A DNA stretch of 34,815 nt from contig JANXAE010000021.1 of assembly GCA_025062235.1 (NCBI GenBank), forward strand, positions 1 to 34,815, given 5' to 3'. Below are positions 24,650-33,775 of the stretch, piece after piece. Position 1 is the stretch's first letter. Each line of letters opens with the position of its first letter. The position numbers were made by a program, and so were the translations under genes. Source of the DNA: Bryobacteraceae bacterium. GTDB taxonomy: Bacteria; Acidobacteriota; Terriglobia; Bryobacterales; Bryobacteraceae. The notes under the pieces were generated by a model. It was not told the DNA's origin. It did no database searches and saw only the letters and a list, made by a program, of their open reading frames with translations.

Positions 24650-25648
24650 TCAAAAGACCGGGTTCGGCCCGGGGTAATAGGATGGTCGCGGCTCGGGCGG
24701 GCTACCGGTCACAGGCGAGTTGATGCCCCGCTCACGATATTCCTGCCGCAACTGATTTTCCGTGTACGGTTGCCCGGTCGTGTCGGGCAACTGGGTGCCG
24801 TTGTAATTGCTCTGGTCGTTGGGATGATTGTAGACTTGGGGCGGCAGGCCTACGGTATTTCGTTCCTCGTTCACAGCCACGCCATTCCGCCAATTGTCGC
24901 CGTGGGTCCCGGTGGCGCAGTGCGCGGAGTGGATGAGTTCGTGGCCCAGAATCACGTCCGCTCCCGGCTGCTGCCAGTTGGCGACCGTTCCCGGAGGGCC
25001 GCCCATGCTGTGCACGTCGGGATTCCAGACTACTGTCGAGTCGCTGCCGCGCTCGGGGTCCTGCGCTGCAACGATGTCGTGCGCGACGCAGAAGGCGTTG
25101 AACGGGGGGTCCCCCGGGCCGGGGCGGTAGTTCTCGACGATCACGCGGTGGCCGCTAGCCTCGATCGCATCCAAGGCGCTGTGCATCGTCCGCGTCAAGT
25201 CCAGGCGGATCAAAGCCGCCAAGGCGCGGCTCTGGAAGCTCGGATCCAACGGGTCTGGGCGTATCTCGATGGACTCCCCGTAGGTGAGCCTCCACTCCCA
25301 GGGCGGCCAGCCCCAGCGCAGGCGGAGCTCCGGGCGCACGGCGCGCGCCGTGAAGGTCGGGCCGCCGATGAGCACGCTGGAGAGCCCCGTCACGATCGCG
25401 CCCCCGTGAGCGGTCGCGTCGCCTTGCCGCGCCGCAGGAAGCCCCTGCACCAGCACCGTGGCGGCTCCTTGCGCGATCACGTCGGGAGGGCCCGCGCAAG
25501 TGGCCAAATCGCTGATGCGCGCCTGCGGCAGCCCGCCCACCAGCACCTGCGGAGCGCACGGGGGCAGAACGGGACCGCCGACGTGCGGCACCGTGCCGCT
25601 GGACATCGGGCAGGTGTGCGCGTCCGTGACTCGGGCTGCAGGTTTCAT
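24650..25648 (-). CDS. PAAR-domain T6SS effector with C-terminal HExxH metallopeptidase (M91-like)
   Basis: A 332-residue protein. Residues 1-97 are a PAAR domain (VTDAHTCP, GGPVLPPCAP, ARISDLATCAGPPD, GAATVLVQG, GDATAHGG, SVLIGG), the cone that caps the VgrG spike and binds zinc. After a linker, residues about 105-332 form a second domain with the zinc-peptidase motif HELIH (236-240). A downstream EERNTVG (261-267) may supply the third metal ligand. A strand STVVWNP precedes the motif. This order resembles peptidase family M91 (NleD type), in which HELIH is followed by an E-E-x-x-x-V-G segment. Fusion to PAAR predicts delivery into a neighbouring cell. The gene starts 9 bp after vgrG, with GAGG 8 nt upstream of ATG. 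The family call rests on memory of motifs, not a search. Confidence 0.88.
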   Translation of the reverse strand: MKPAARVTDAHTCPMSSGTVPHVGGPVLPPCAPQVLVGGLPQARISDLATCAGPPDVIAQGAATVLVQGLPAARQGDATAHGGAIVTGLSSVLIGGPTFTARAVRPELRLRWGWPPWEWRLTYGESIEIRPDPLDPSFQSRALAALIRLDLTRTMHSALDAIEASGHRVIVENYRPGPGDPPFNAFCVAHDIVAAQDPERGSDSTVVWNPDVHSMGGPPGTVANWQQPGADVILGHELIHSAHCATGTHGDNWRNGVAVNEERNTVGLPPQVYNHPNDQSNYNGTQLPDTTGQPYTENQLRQEYRERGINSPVTGSPPEPRPSYYPGPNPVF

Positions 25649-25657
25649 GGCGCCGCC

Positions 25658-27583
25658 TCAGCAGTTGATCTTGACCAGTCCTCCCTTGATCGTGACCAGG
25701 GGGCTCGTGATGTCGATCGAGCCGGGCGTCAACTGGATGGAGCTGCTGCCGCAGACGACTTTCACGCTGGTCGTACCGGTCACCTCGATCTGTAGTGCAG
25801 TGGTCGAGTGCGTGCCCGCAGGCGCCTTCACGGTGACGTTGCCCGCCTGCACGGTCAGGCTGTCGCTGCCCTGCATCAGCGTGACGTCGCGGTTGCCCTT
25901 CCAGATCTCCAGCGTATCGTTGCCCTGCTCGAGGGTCTCCTTGCGGTCTCCTTCGCTGATGGTCAGCGTCTCGTCCTTCTTGATGCCGGTGACCCGGCTC
26001 CCGTAGATCGTGCGTGTCTCATCGTTCTCCACCACGACGGTCAGATTCCGCTCGGCGTGCACCAGAATCTCCTCGGCGCCTTTCTTGTCCTCGAACCGGA
26101 TCTCGTTGTAGTTCCGGGAAGTGCCCTCCTTGCTGCTGCGCGACTTGAAGCCGCTCCTGGTCTGCTGGGCAGGCAGCTCGTAGGGAGGCATCTGGGCAGC
26201 GTTGTACACCCGCCCGGTGATGACGGGACGGTCGGGATCGCCTTCCAGAAAGTCCACGATCACCTCCTGGCCGATCCGCGGGAGCCAGATGCCGCCCCAG
26301 CCCTTCCCCGCCCAGGGTTGCGACACCCGGATCCAACACGAGCTCTTCTCGTTGTGCTTGCCCAGGCGGTCCCAGTGGAACTGGACCTTGACGCGCCCGT
26401 ACTTGTCGGTGTAGATCTCCTCGCCCGCAGGTCCCACCACGATCGCCGTCTGCGAGCCGTGCACCACCGGCTTTGGCGTCACGCGCTGCGGGCGGAAGGG
26501 TACGTCGAGCGGAAGGGCAGTGAACAGATTGTCGTAGCTGGCTTCCTCCGGGCCGCCCACCCCGGAGTAGAAGGCGCCCTCCACTGCGTTGTGGGTCACC
26601 GAAGTGATCACGTAGGCGCGGTTCTGGTCCTTGCGCCCGTGATCGTACAACTCGAAACGGAAGCCGGGGACGAAGGCGCGGCAGGTGCCGGCGCCCTCGA
26701 TCAGCACATGCGCGCACTCCTCGCGCTCCACGCGCAGACGCACCTCGCGCTCGCCCTCGTCGCGGCGCAGGTATTCGCCGGGGAAATCGTAGAGCTCCAG
26801 CCGCGTGTTGCCGCCCTGCTGGATCTTGCTTTCCAGGCTGGTGAGCAGGCTGGTGGTGGGCGTCTCGAAATTGAAGTCGGTGACGGTGCAGCGCCCCGCG
26901 CGCAGCTCGTGCTGGAGCCGCCAGCTGGTGACGTAGTCCTCGGCAGCGGCGAAGCCCGGGCCCGTAGCCGGCGCATAGCGGGCCTTCTCCTGATGCGGGC
27001 AGGGCGGATGGGCGCTGGGAGAATCGCCCAGCACGAGCGTGTGCTTGCCATCCTCGTGCCGGAAAAAGTAGTAGATTCCCTCCTGCTCCATCAGCCGCTG
27101 GATGAAATGATAGGACGTCTCCCGGTACTGCACGCAGTACTCGCGCTTGGGGTAGCTCGCCTGGAGCCGGAATTCGACGTCCTGGATGCCGTGACGCTCG
27201 AGCACGTCGCGGATGATGTCGGGCACGCTCAGGTTCTGGTAGATGCGGCAGTCCGTGGTCCGGGTGAGGAACCACAGGTGCGGCACCACATCCGCCTGGT
27301 AGCGGGCCAGCCGGCCGATGCCGGGCAGTTGCGCGAAGCGGCTGACGTAGCCGTTGAAATAGCGGAAATTCTCCCCGTCGGCCAGCGTCACGGCGAACGT
27401 CACGTTCTTGCCCACGATGTCGTCGAAGTTGATGTTGTGGTTCTCCGCGAGCAGGTCGAGATGGAAACAGAACAGTTCCGAAATGGCTTCGCGCCCGCTG
27501 AACGAGCGCAGCAGCAGCACGTCGGGCCCCAGCGGGGTCGAAAGGCGCAACAAGCGCTCCGTCTGGCTGATCGGGCTTCCCAT
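25658..27583 (-). CDS. vgrG: Type VI secretion spike protein VgrG (TssI)
   Basis: A 641-residue trimeric spike protein that sits on the Hcp tube and punctures target cells. The gp27-like domain occupies about residues 1-380 (FSGREAISELFCFHLDLL, IVGKNVTF, YFNGYVSRF, QYRETSYHFIQRLMEQEGIYYFF). The gp5/OB-like segment follows (TDKYGRVKVQFHWDR, CWIRVSQPWAGKGWG, PRIGQEVIVDFLEGDPDRP). A beta-helical needle of repeats ends in KINC. There is no extra C-terminal toxin domain, so killing activity is probably carried by the PAAR protein next to it. ATG at 27583 has GGGAGG 8 nt upstream. It lies 35 bp after clpV. Confidence 0.96.
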   Translation of the reverse strand: MGSPISQTERLLRLSTPLGPDVLLLRSFSGREAISELFCFHLDLLAENHNINFDDIVGKNVTFAVTLADGENFRYFNGYVSRFAQLPGIGRLARYQADVVPHLWFLTRTTDCRIYQNLSVPDIIRDVLERHGIQDVEFRLQASYPKREYCVQYRETSYHFIQRLMEQEGIYYFFRHEDGKHTLVLGDSPSAHPPCPHQEKARYAPATGPGFAAAEDYVTSWRLQHELRAGRCTVTDFNFETPTTSLLTSLESKIQQGGNTRLELYDFPGEYLRRDEGEREVRLRVEREECAHVLIEGAGTCRAFVPGFRFELYDHGRKDQNRAYVITSVTHNAVEGAFYSGVGGPEEASYDNLFTALPLDVPFRPQRVTPKPVVHGSQTAIVVGPAGEEIYTDKYGRVKVQFHWDRLGKHNEKSSCWIRVSQPWAGKGWGGIWLPRIGQEVIVDFLEGDPDRPVITGRVYNAAQMPPYELPAQQTRSGFKSRSSKEGTSRNYNEIRFEDKKGAEEILVHAERNLTVVVENDETRTIYGSRVTGIKKDETLTISEGDRKETLEQGNDTLEIWKGNRDVTLMQGSDSLTVQAGNVTVKAPAGTHSTTALQIEVTGTTSVKVVCGSSSIQLTPGSIDITSPLVTIKGGLVKINC

Positions 27584-27618
27584 GCCACGGACCTCCCGGC
27601 CTGAAGGCCTCGCCGCCC

Positions 27619-30330
27619 TCAGGCGAAGCGATAGGTGAAGGCGCCGTCCTCCCCGACGCCCGCGTGGATCGAGCTCAGCTTCTCGCCCTCGGCCATCCGC
27701 GCCAGCAGTTGCCGCGAGATATCGGGCAACAGCGTGTTGGTGAGGATGTTGTCCACGTTGCGCGCCCCGCTCTCCACTTCGGTGCAGCGCCGCGCCACCT
27801 CTTCCACCAGCGACGGGTCGTAGCTGAACTCGATGCGGTGGTTCTCGCGGATGCGCCGCTGGATCTTCCCGAGCTTCAGCTCGATGATCTTCCTGAGCGC
27901 CTCGTCGCGCAGCGGATAGTACGGGACGATCACCAACCGCCCCAGGAAAGCCGGCTTGAAGATCTTGTTGAGCTCCGGCTTGATGGCGCGCACCAGCGCC
28001 TCGGGCGAAGGCGCGGTCTCCGGATCCGCGCACAGCTTCATGATGGCGTCCGAGCAGGCATTGGTGGTGAGCATGATGATGGTATTCTTGAAGTCGATTT
28101 CGCGGCCCTCGCCATCCTCCATGACGCCCTTGTCGAAAACCTGGTAGAAAAGCTCGAGCACGTCGGGATGGGCCTTCTCGACCTCGTCCAGCAGCACCAC
28201 CGAGTAAGGACGCCGCCGCACGGCCTCCGTCAGGACGCCGCCCTCGCCGTAGCCCACGTATCCGGGCGGCGCGCCTTTGAGCGTGGAAACCGTGTGGGCC
28301 TCCTGGAACTCGGACATGTTGATGGTGATCAGATTGCGCTCGCCGCCGTAGAGCAGGTCCGAGAGCACCAGCGCCGTCTCCGTCTTGCCCACCCCGCTGG
28401 GACCCACCAGCAGAAACACTCCTACGGGCTTGTTCGGATCGTCCATGGAAGCCCGCGAACTGACGATGCGCTCGCTGATGACCTTCAGGGCGTGGTCCTG
28501 ACCGATGATGCGCTCGCCCAGCACCCGCTCGAGCGACAGCAGCGTCTGGAGCTCATCCTTGACCATCTTGCCCACGGGAATGCCGGTCCAGGCGGAAATG
28601 ACTTCGCTGACGATCTGCGCGTCCACGCAGACCTGCATGAGGGGCTCGTCGCCCTGAAGCTCGGCCAGTTCGCGGCTCAGGGACTCCAGTTCCGCACGCA
28701 GGGCAGCCGCGCCATCGGAGGGCGCCGTCACCGCCTCCCCGGCGACCTCCTCCTGCACCCCCGCCTTCCCGTCGCCCCCGGCCGCGGCGAGGACGCGCGC
28801 AGGGGCCGCCCCCGCCATCGCCTCGAGCTTCGCACGAAGCTCACGGATCCGTTCGACCAGGTTGCGCTCCCTTTCCCACCGCTCGGTGAGCCTGCGGAGA
28901 CGTTCCTCGAGCGCGGGGATTTCGCTCTCGATCGCCCGCAGCCTCTCGGCATGGTCCGCACCGACGGCCGCCTCGCGCTCCAGCACCCGCTTCTGCACGC
29001 GCAGGTCATCGAGGCGCCGCTGTACGTCCTCGATGGCCGGCGGCGTGGCCGCCTGACCGAGCGCCAGCCGCGCGCAGGCCGTATCGAGCACGCTGACGGC
29101 CTTGTCGGGGAGCTGGCGGCCGGCCAGATAACGGTGCGAGAGTCGCACCGCCGCCCGCACCGCCTCGTCCAGGATCCGCACGTTATGGTGCTTCTCGAGC
29201 GCTCCGACGATGCCCCGCAGCATGACCATGCACTGCTCTTCGCCGGGCTCATCCACCTTGACCACTTGGAAGCGGCGGGCCAGAGCGGCGTCCTTTTCGA
29301 AGTATTTCTTATATTCGCTCCAGGTGGTGGCTGCGATCGTGCGCAGCTCGCCCCGCGCCAGCGCGGGCTTCAGAAGGTTGGCCGCGTCGCTCAATCCCGC
29401 CTGCCCGCCCGCGCCGATCAGCGTATGCGCCTCGTCAATGAACAGGATGATCGGCTGGGGGGAGGCCTTTACCTCCTCGATGAGCCCTTTCAGCCGGTTT
29501 TCGAACTCCCCCTTGATCCCCGCGCCGGCCTGCAACAGGGCCAGATCCAGGGCGCGCACGCTCACGTTGCGCAACGGCGCCGGCACGTCGCCCTGCACGA
29601 CGCGCTGCGCGAAACCCTCGACCACGGCGGTCTTGCCCACTCCGGCCTCGCCCGTCAGGATGGGATTGTTCTGGCGCCGGCGCATCAGAATGTCAATGAT
29701 CTGGCGGATCTCGAAGTCGCGGCCCAGCACGGGATCCAGCTTGCCCGCTCGCGCCCGCTCGGTCAGGTCAATGGTGTACTGGTCGAGGTTGGGGGTCTTG
29801 CCGGGCGCCGCTCGTGCTGGAGCAGCGGGCGCGGCAGCGGCCACGGCGGCCGCTTCCTCGGGCGAGCCGGCAACGATCGTGGCGAAGTTCTTCCGCAGGT
29901 CCTCGCCCTGGATCTTCTGGAATTCGCGGCTGACCTCGTTGACCAGCCGCAGCAGATCATCGTGCGTGCGCAGGGCGAGGATGGTGAAGCCACTGCGGAT
30001 CTGCCCCGCGTTGAAGTCCAGCGTGGCGATGGTCCAGGCCTCCGTGAGCATCCGCACCAGCCACTGACTCAGTGCCGGGCCGCGGGCGTTGCCACGCTTC
30101 ATCCGGTCCAGGCTGCGGGTCAATTCCTTGCTGAGCTGCGAAGTGTCCACCCCGTAGTGGCGCGCGATGCGGGCGAAGTCGCTGTCGGTGGCCTCGAGCA
30201 GTTTCATCAGGTAGTGCTCGATCTCCACCTCGTAATGGGTGCGCGCCACGCACAGCCCGGCCGCGGCCTCCAGCCCGCTGCGCACCGTGTCGTTGAGTTT
30301 CTCGATCAGCGATCTCAAGTTGACGGGCAT
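27619..30330 (-). CDS. clpV: Type VI secretion ATPase ClpV (TssH)
   Basis: A 903-residue AAA+ disaggregase that disassembles the contracted TssB-TssC sheath. It has an N-terminal double-Clp repeat (about 1-150), a first AAA domain with Walker A GEAGVGKT (227-234) and Walker B ILFIDEAH, a coiled-coil middle region with an Ala/Gly-rich insert (about residues 500-560), and a second AAA domain with GPSGVGKT (643-650) and LLDEVEKAHPDVLELFYQ. A C-terminal D2 domain follows. It differs from ClpB in the N-terminal domain and in its T6SS setting. ATG at 30330 has GGAGG about 9 nt upstream. The start overlaps the end of tssG by 16 bp, indicating translational coupling. Confidence 0.97.
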   Translation of the reverse strand: MPVNLRSLIEKLNDTVRSGLEAAAGLCVARTHYEVEIEHYLMKLLEATDSDFARIARHYGVDTSQLSKELTRSLDRMKRGNARGPALSQWLVRMLTEAWTIATLDFNAGQIRSGFTILALRTHDDLLRLVNEVSREFQKIQGEDLRKNFATIVAGSPEEAAAVAAAAPAAPARAAPGKTPNLDQYTIDLTERARAGKLDPVLGRDFEIRQIIDILMRRRQNNPILTGEAGVGKTAVVEGFAQRVVQGDVPAPLRNVSVRALDLALLQAGAGIKGEFENRLKGLIEEVKASPQPIILFIDEAHTLIGAGGQAGLSDAANLLKPALARGELRTIAATTWSEYKKYFEKDAALARRFQVVKVDEPGEEQCMVMLRGIVGALEKHHNVRILDEAVRAAVRLSHRYLAGRQLPDKAVSVLDTACARLALGQAATPPAIEDVQRRLDDLRVQKRVLEREAAVGADHAERLRAIESEIPALEERLRRLTERWERERNLVERIRELRAKLEAMAGAAPARVLAAAGGDGKAGVQEEVAGEAVTAPSDGAAALRAELESLSRELAELQGDEPLMQVCVDAQIVSEVISAWTGIPVGKMVKDELQTLLSLERVLGERIIGQDHALKVISERIVSSRASMDDPNKPVGVFLLVGPSGVGKTETALVLSDLLYGGERNLITINMSEFQEAHTVSTLKGAPPGYVGYGEGGVLTEAVRRRPYSVVLLDEVEKAHPDVLELFYQVFDKGVMEDGEGREIDFKNTIIMLTTNACSDAIMKLCADPETAPSPEALVRAIKPELNKIFKPAFLGRLVIVPYYPLRDEALRKIIELKLGKIQRRIRENHRIEFSYDPSLVEEVARRCTEVESGARNVDNILTNTLLPDISRQLLARMAEGEKLSSIHAGVGEDGAFTYRFA

Positions 30331-31424
30331 GGTGCTTCCCTCCGGTTCACTGCCCAAGTCTGCAACCTCAAAACCGTTTCCTCCGGGTCCCGCGTCATGG
30401 CCGACCAGCGGATCCAACTCACCCAACCCAGCCTGGGCGCAGCACCGGTCTCCGCGCCCAGCTCGCAGCAGGGCACTTCGTCGCGCCTGAGCACCAGTTG
30501 CACTTCGAAATCGAGCTGGTCGCCGGCGAAAAAGCGGATGAGGGCGCGCAGGGGTTCGAAGGCCGACCCGGTGGGCAGAAATTCCAGATATTGCTCGAGC
30601 GTGAGCGGTCCCAGGCGCACGCGCACTCGCGCCTGCGATTCCCAGACTTCATCGCCGATCACGGCGCCCACGGCCAGTTGCTCGTACTCCTCGTTCGTCT
30701 CATCCAGCCGGCCTTGGATCTGCGGGTCCAGCCGGTACCACCCTCCCGCAAATTGCACGACTTCGACCGGCACGTCGAAGTAATCGCCGAGGATCTGTTC
30801 GAGGGCGCTGGCCGAACGCGGGAACTGCGCCAGCAGCCCGGCGTAGTACAGTAGCGCCTGGTCCTCGACCGCCTGGCGGCCCTGCAAGCCGGGCGTCCCC
30901 AGCCCGATCAGGTCCAGGAGCACGCCGGACAGCCGGTCTTTCTCGCCTCTTTCGTAGCTGATGCCGAAGCGGTAGCGCTCCCAGGCCCGGTAGAACAGCG
31001 AGATCATGCGATGGTTGAACAGATCGAGGAAGTCCCGCAGCGCGTAATCTCGTTCCCGGATCCGGCTGATGATGAGCTCGGTGTAGGCCTGGGGAAGCAC
31101 GCCCATGGGCCCGAACAGGCCCATGAAATTGACCGTCATGCGAGCGGGCCCGTCCGGACGGAGTTCCAGCGACTGGATCTGGCTGGCGGGAAAGACCACC
31201 GAGGGGTTGGCCGCGAACCGCACGACCTCCTGGCGCGGCCGCACGAAGCGGCCCACCGGCTTGCGCTCCGGATCCAGCCGCTCCAGCAACCGCACCGCCT
31301 GGAAGAAATCGAAGCGCCAGGGCTCCCGCTCCAGCGCCCGTTCCAATTCCGCCTGCCCGCGCGAGGGCAGCGTGGGCGCCTCGCCGCTCACAACAGGATC
31401 TGCCGGCCGGCTCTCGGCGGCCAC
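30315..31424 (-). CDS. tssG: Type VI secretion baseplate protein TssG
   Basis: A 369-residue baseplate wedge component that works with TssF, TssE and TssK. Family features are the N-terminal WRFDFFQAVRLLER, RFVRPRQEVVRFAANPSVVFP and the MTVNFMGLFGPMGVLP segment. PLTLEQYLEFLPTGSAFEPL near the C-terminus is also typical. GTG at 31424 is chosen because a near-perfect AAGGAGGTGA lies just upstream. This start is inside tssF, so the two genes overlap by 37 bp; the frame is open to 32057 only as a shadow of tssF. Confidence 0.95.
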   Translation of the reverse strand: MAAESRPADPVVSGEAPTLPSRGQAELERALEREPWRFDFFQAVRLLERLDPERKPVGRFVRPRQEVVRFAANPSVVFPASQIQSLELRPDGPARMTVNFMGLFGPMGVLPQAYTELIISRIRERDYALRDFLDLFNHRMISLFYRAWERYRFGISYERGEKDRLSGVLLDLIGLGTPGLQGRQAVEDQALLYYAGLLAQFPRSASALEQILGDYFDVPVEVVQFAGGWYRLDPQIQGRLDETNEEYEQLAVGAVIGDEVWESQARVRVRLGPLTLEQYLEFLPTGSAFEPLRALIRFFAGDQLDFEVQLVLRRDEVPCCELGAETGAAPRLGWVSWIRWSAMTRDPEETVLRLQTWAVNRREAPCPST

Positions 31425-33226
31425 GCGCGCATCACCTCCTTTCGCTGTTCGGTGGAAACTACGACCTCGACGAAGCTGTTCATTGCCACGTAGAGCCCGA
31501 GGAAGTTCTCGAGCACGCTGGCGAACAGGTAGGCGCCGCCGCCCTCGAACTGCTGCTCGTCCAGCCTGACGTGCACGCGCAGGCCGCGCGCGAAGCTGAC
31601 GCCGTAGTCCGAGCGCACGCGCGCGAAGTGCGGCTCGCTGTGCACCTGCGTGATGCCCGCAATCTGCTTGTCCAGATAGGCCGAGTCGGAGAAATTGTAC
31701 AGGCGCAGGATCTCCTGGAGCGCCTCGCGGCCCTCCTCGACCAGCGAGAGGTAATTGAGCGCTAGGTGCGAGACCAGCCGCCACAGCGCCCCCCGGCCCG
31801 TGGGCGGGCGGATGGTCGCCGTGGGTTTGTGCAGGCACACGATCCTCTGGAGCCCGGAAACGCCTTCCATCTCGAAGTCGCCCATCTCGCTGCCAAACGG
31901 CAGGCGGGATGGGAGGTCGCGGTTGGTGCAGGTGCACCGCACGGTGAGAGTGTCCACGTCGGGCCGCGCGGGCCGGCCGGAGAGGTCCACCAGCATGAGG
32001 TAGACGTCGGGCGCGCTGTCGCCCACCCGTTCGCCCAGGTGCCGCGTGGTCATCCAAAAGGTCTGCCGCCGGTCGCGCCGCGCGCCGTGGCGGAAGGAAT
32101 AGAAGGGCTCGAAGCGGATGACCTCGGGCGACCGCGGGCTGGAGCTGACCACCTCATCCACCGAGAAGACTTCCATCGATCGCCGTCGCCGCACGTCGGG
32201 GATCACGGGATACTCGTAGCGGGTCTGATCGAGCAGGATCGGCTCGGCGGTCTGCGGGAAAAGGTTGATGACGGGGGTGGTGAACGGGCGCAGCGTCTTC
32301 TCGGATACGCCCAGCTCGAGAACCTGGTGGCGCTCGGCTCGCTCGAAGGGAGAGATCAGCAAGAGGATCTCCGCGCACTCCTGGAACTGCGCGCGGGCGA
32401 GGGCATCCAGGCCGCCCAGCTCGATGAAGAGGAATTTCTCGGGGAATGCGAAGTATTCTTGCAACAGCCGGTAGGCCAGGAAGGATCGCCGCGGGTAGGG
32501 GAGCACGCCCTCGTCGGGCTGGAAACCGACGGGCCGCAGCACGTGTCGGGGCAGGCTGACCGGGCGGACGCGGGAGCCGGCGGTGGGATCGCGCAGCAAA
32601 ATCTCGAATGCGTTGTTCAGCAGCAGCTCGTAAAGCGCGAAAACCACCTGACTGTCGCCGCTCAGATAGAAGCGCAGCCGGTCGAGCGCCAGCTTCTCGA
32701 AAGTGACGTCTGGCAGGCAGCGCAGTTCGAGACGTAGAACCGCCACGGCCGGCGTGCGCAGGGGTGGGCGGAGGCGATCGGGCGTGGTCCACTGCGCGGC
32801 GACCACGCGCAGCGGCCACAACGTGGTGTCGTAGCAAGTGCGGAACTTGCACGGATAGCCCTCCGCCGGCCGCGAATACAACATGGTGTCGCGCGGCACC
32901 GTCAGGCCCGTGGTGAGCTTGCCCTGTTCCGGATCCAGGTGAAATTCCACCACCGACATCGAGGGCACCGGGCGCAGGTAGTGAGGGTAGAGCATGCCGA
33001 GCAGCGCCTCGGTGATCTGCGGGAATTCATCCTCGAGCTTGAGATGGACACGCGCCGCCAGGAAGGCAAATGCCTCGATCAACCGCTCGACGTGCGGATC
33101 CTCGCACCGGTCCGGCTCCAGAACCAGGCGCGAGGCGATCTTCGGGTATTTCTCCGCGAACTCCGCCCCGAGCTGGCGCAGGAAGGTCAGCTCGCGCGTG
33201 TAGTAATCGAGCAGCTCATCCCGCAC
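31388..33226 (-). CDS. tssF: Type VI secretion baseplate protein TssF
   Basis: A 612-residue protein, the usual length for TssF. It begins MRDELLDYYTRELTFLRQLGAEFAEKYPKIASRL, the conserved N-terminal helix pair, followed by DPHVERLIEAFAFLAARVHLKLEDEFPQ and LLGMLYPHYLRPVPSMSV. Its C-terminal region contains HVRLDEQQFEGGGAYLFASVLENFLGLYVAMNSF. It pairs with TssG in the baseplate wedges. Its start overlaps the end of tssE by 11 bp. No lesions were seen. Confidence 0.97.
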   Translation of the reverse strand: MRDELLDYYTRELTFLRQLGAEFAEKYPKIASRLVLEPDRCEDPHVERLIEAFAFLAARVHLKLEDEFPQITEALLGMLYPHYLRPVPSMSVVEFHLDPEQGKLTTGLTVPRDTMLYSRPAEGYPCKFRTCYDTTLWPLRVVAAQWTTPDRLRPPLRTPAVAVLRLELRCLPDVTFEKLALDRLRFYLSGDSQVVFALYELLLNNAFEILLRDPTAGSRVRPVSLPRHVLRPVGFQPDEGVLPYPRRSFLAYRLLQEYFAFPEKFLFIELGGLDALARAQFQECAEILLLISPFERAERHQVLELGVSEKTLRPFTTPVINLFPQTAEPILLDQTRYEYPVIPDVRRRRSMEVFSVDEVVSSSPRSPEVIRFEPFYSFRHGARRDRRQTFWMTTRHLGERVGDSAPDVYLMLVDLSGRPARPDVDTLTVRCTCTNRDLPSRLPFGSEMGDFEMEGVSGLQRIVCLHKPTATIRPPTGRGALWRLVSHLALNYLSLVEEGREALQEILRLYNFSDSAYLDKQIAGITQVHSEPHFARVRSDYGVSFARGLRVHVRLDEQQFEGGGAYLFASVLENFLGLYVAMNSFVEVVVSTEQRKEVMRAWPPRAGRQILL

Positions 33227-33713
33227 CGGGTTCCCCCATCACCAGATAGCGCCCGCTGGAAAGCTCCAGCACGGTGTCGAAGCTCACCCGTTCCGGCGCC
33301 GGGTCCACACGCAGCAAACCCTCGATGACGAAACGCAGCAGGCGCGCGTTCTCGCTCACCGGTTCCATGGTGACACGCACGTTCGCCAGGCGCGGCTCGA
33401 ACTGCGCGATTGTGGACTCCAGCATCTTGACGATCTTCTGCTGGTCGCGCGTCGAGCGCAGGCTGAAGCCGGTGAAGTCGGGCAAGCCGTAATGATAGAC
33501 CGATCGCTCGAGCTCCGTCGCTCCCGACGGCGCTTCTTGGATCGTGCGCCGCGTGTTCAGCAGCCACTCCAAGTCGCGCTTGACCGCAGCCTTCAATCGC
33601 CGCAAGGATTGAGCCCGCGTCAGCGGGGCTTCGGCCTGGCGGGCAGGCTCGGAGTCTATCAAGCGGTCGAGCACTGACAGCGTGACTGCTCCTTCCCCGT
33701 CTGGTCTCGCCAT
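33216..33713 (-). CDS. tssE: Type VI secretion baseplate protein TssE (gp25-like)
   Basis: A 165-residue gp25-like/GPW family protein that anchors the sheath to the baseplate. Family features are LSVLDRLIDSEP, RSVYHYGLPDFTGFSL, and a C-terminal alpha/beta unit with IAQFEPRLANVRVTM and RFVIEGLL. ATG at 33713 follows tssA by 62 bp. It overlaps tssF by 11 bp, a coupled arrangement typical of T6SS clusters. Confidence 0.95.
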   Translation of the reverse strand: MARPDGEGAVTLSVLDRLIDSEPARQAEAPLTRAQSLRRLKAAVKRDLEWLLNTRRTIQEAPSGATELERSVYHYGLPDFTGFSLRSTRDQQKIVKMLESTIAQFEPRLANVRVTMEPVSENARLLRFVIEGLLRVDPAPERVSFDTVLELSSGRYLVMGEPGAG

Positions 33714-33775
33714 AGGCTAACCGGCGCGGGGCCGTTGGAAGCTGCTCGCGATCATGGCCAGGTCGGTCCCCCCTT

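Noticed and set aside
27664-30783. 1,039-codon plus-strand frame opposite clpV
   Set aside because: It is a complementary shadow of clpV with low-information composition.
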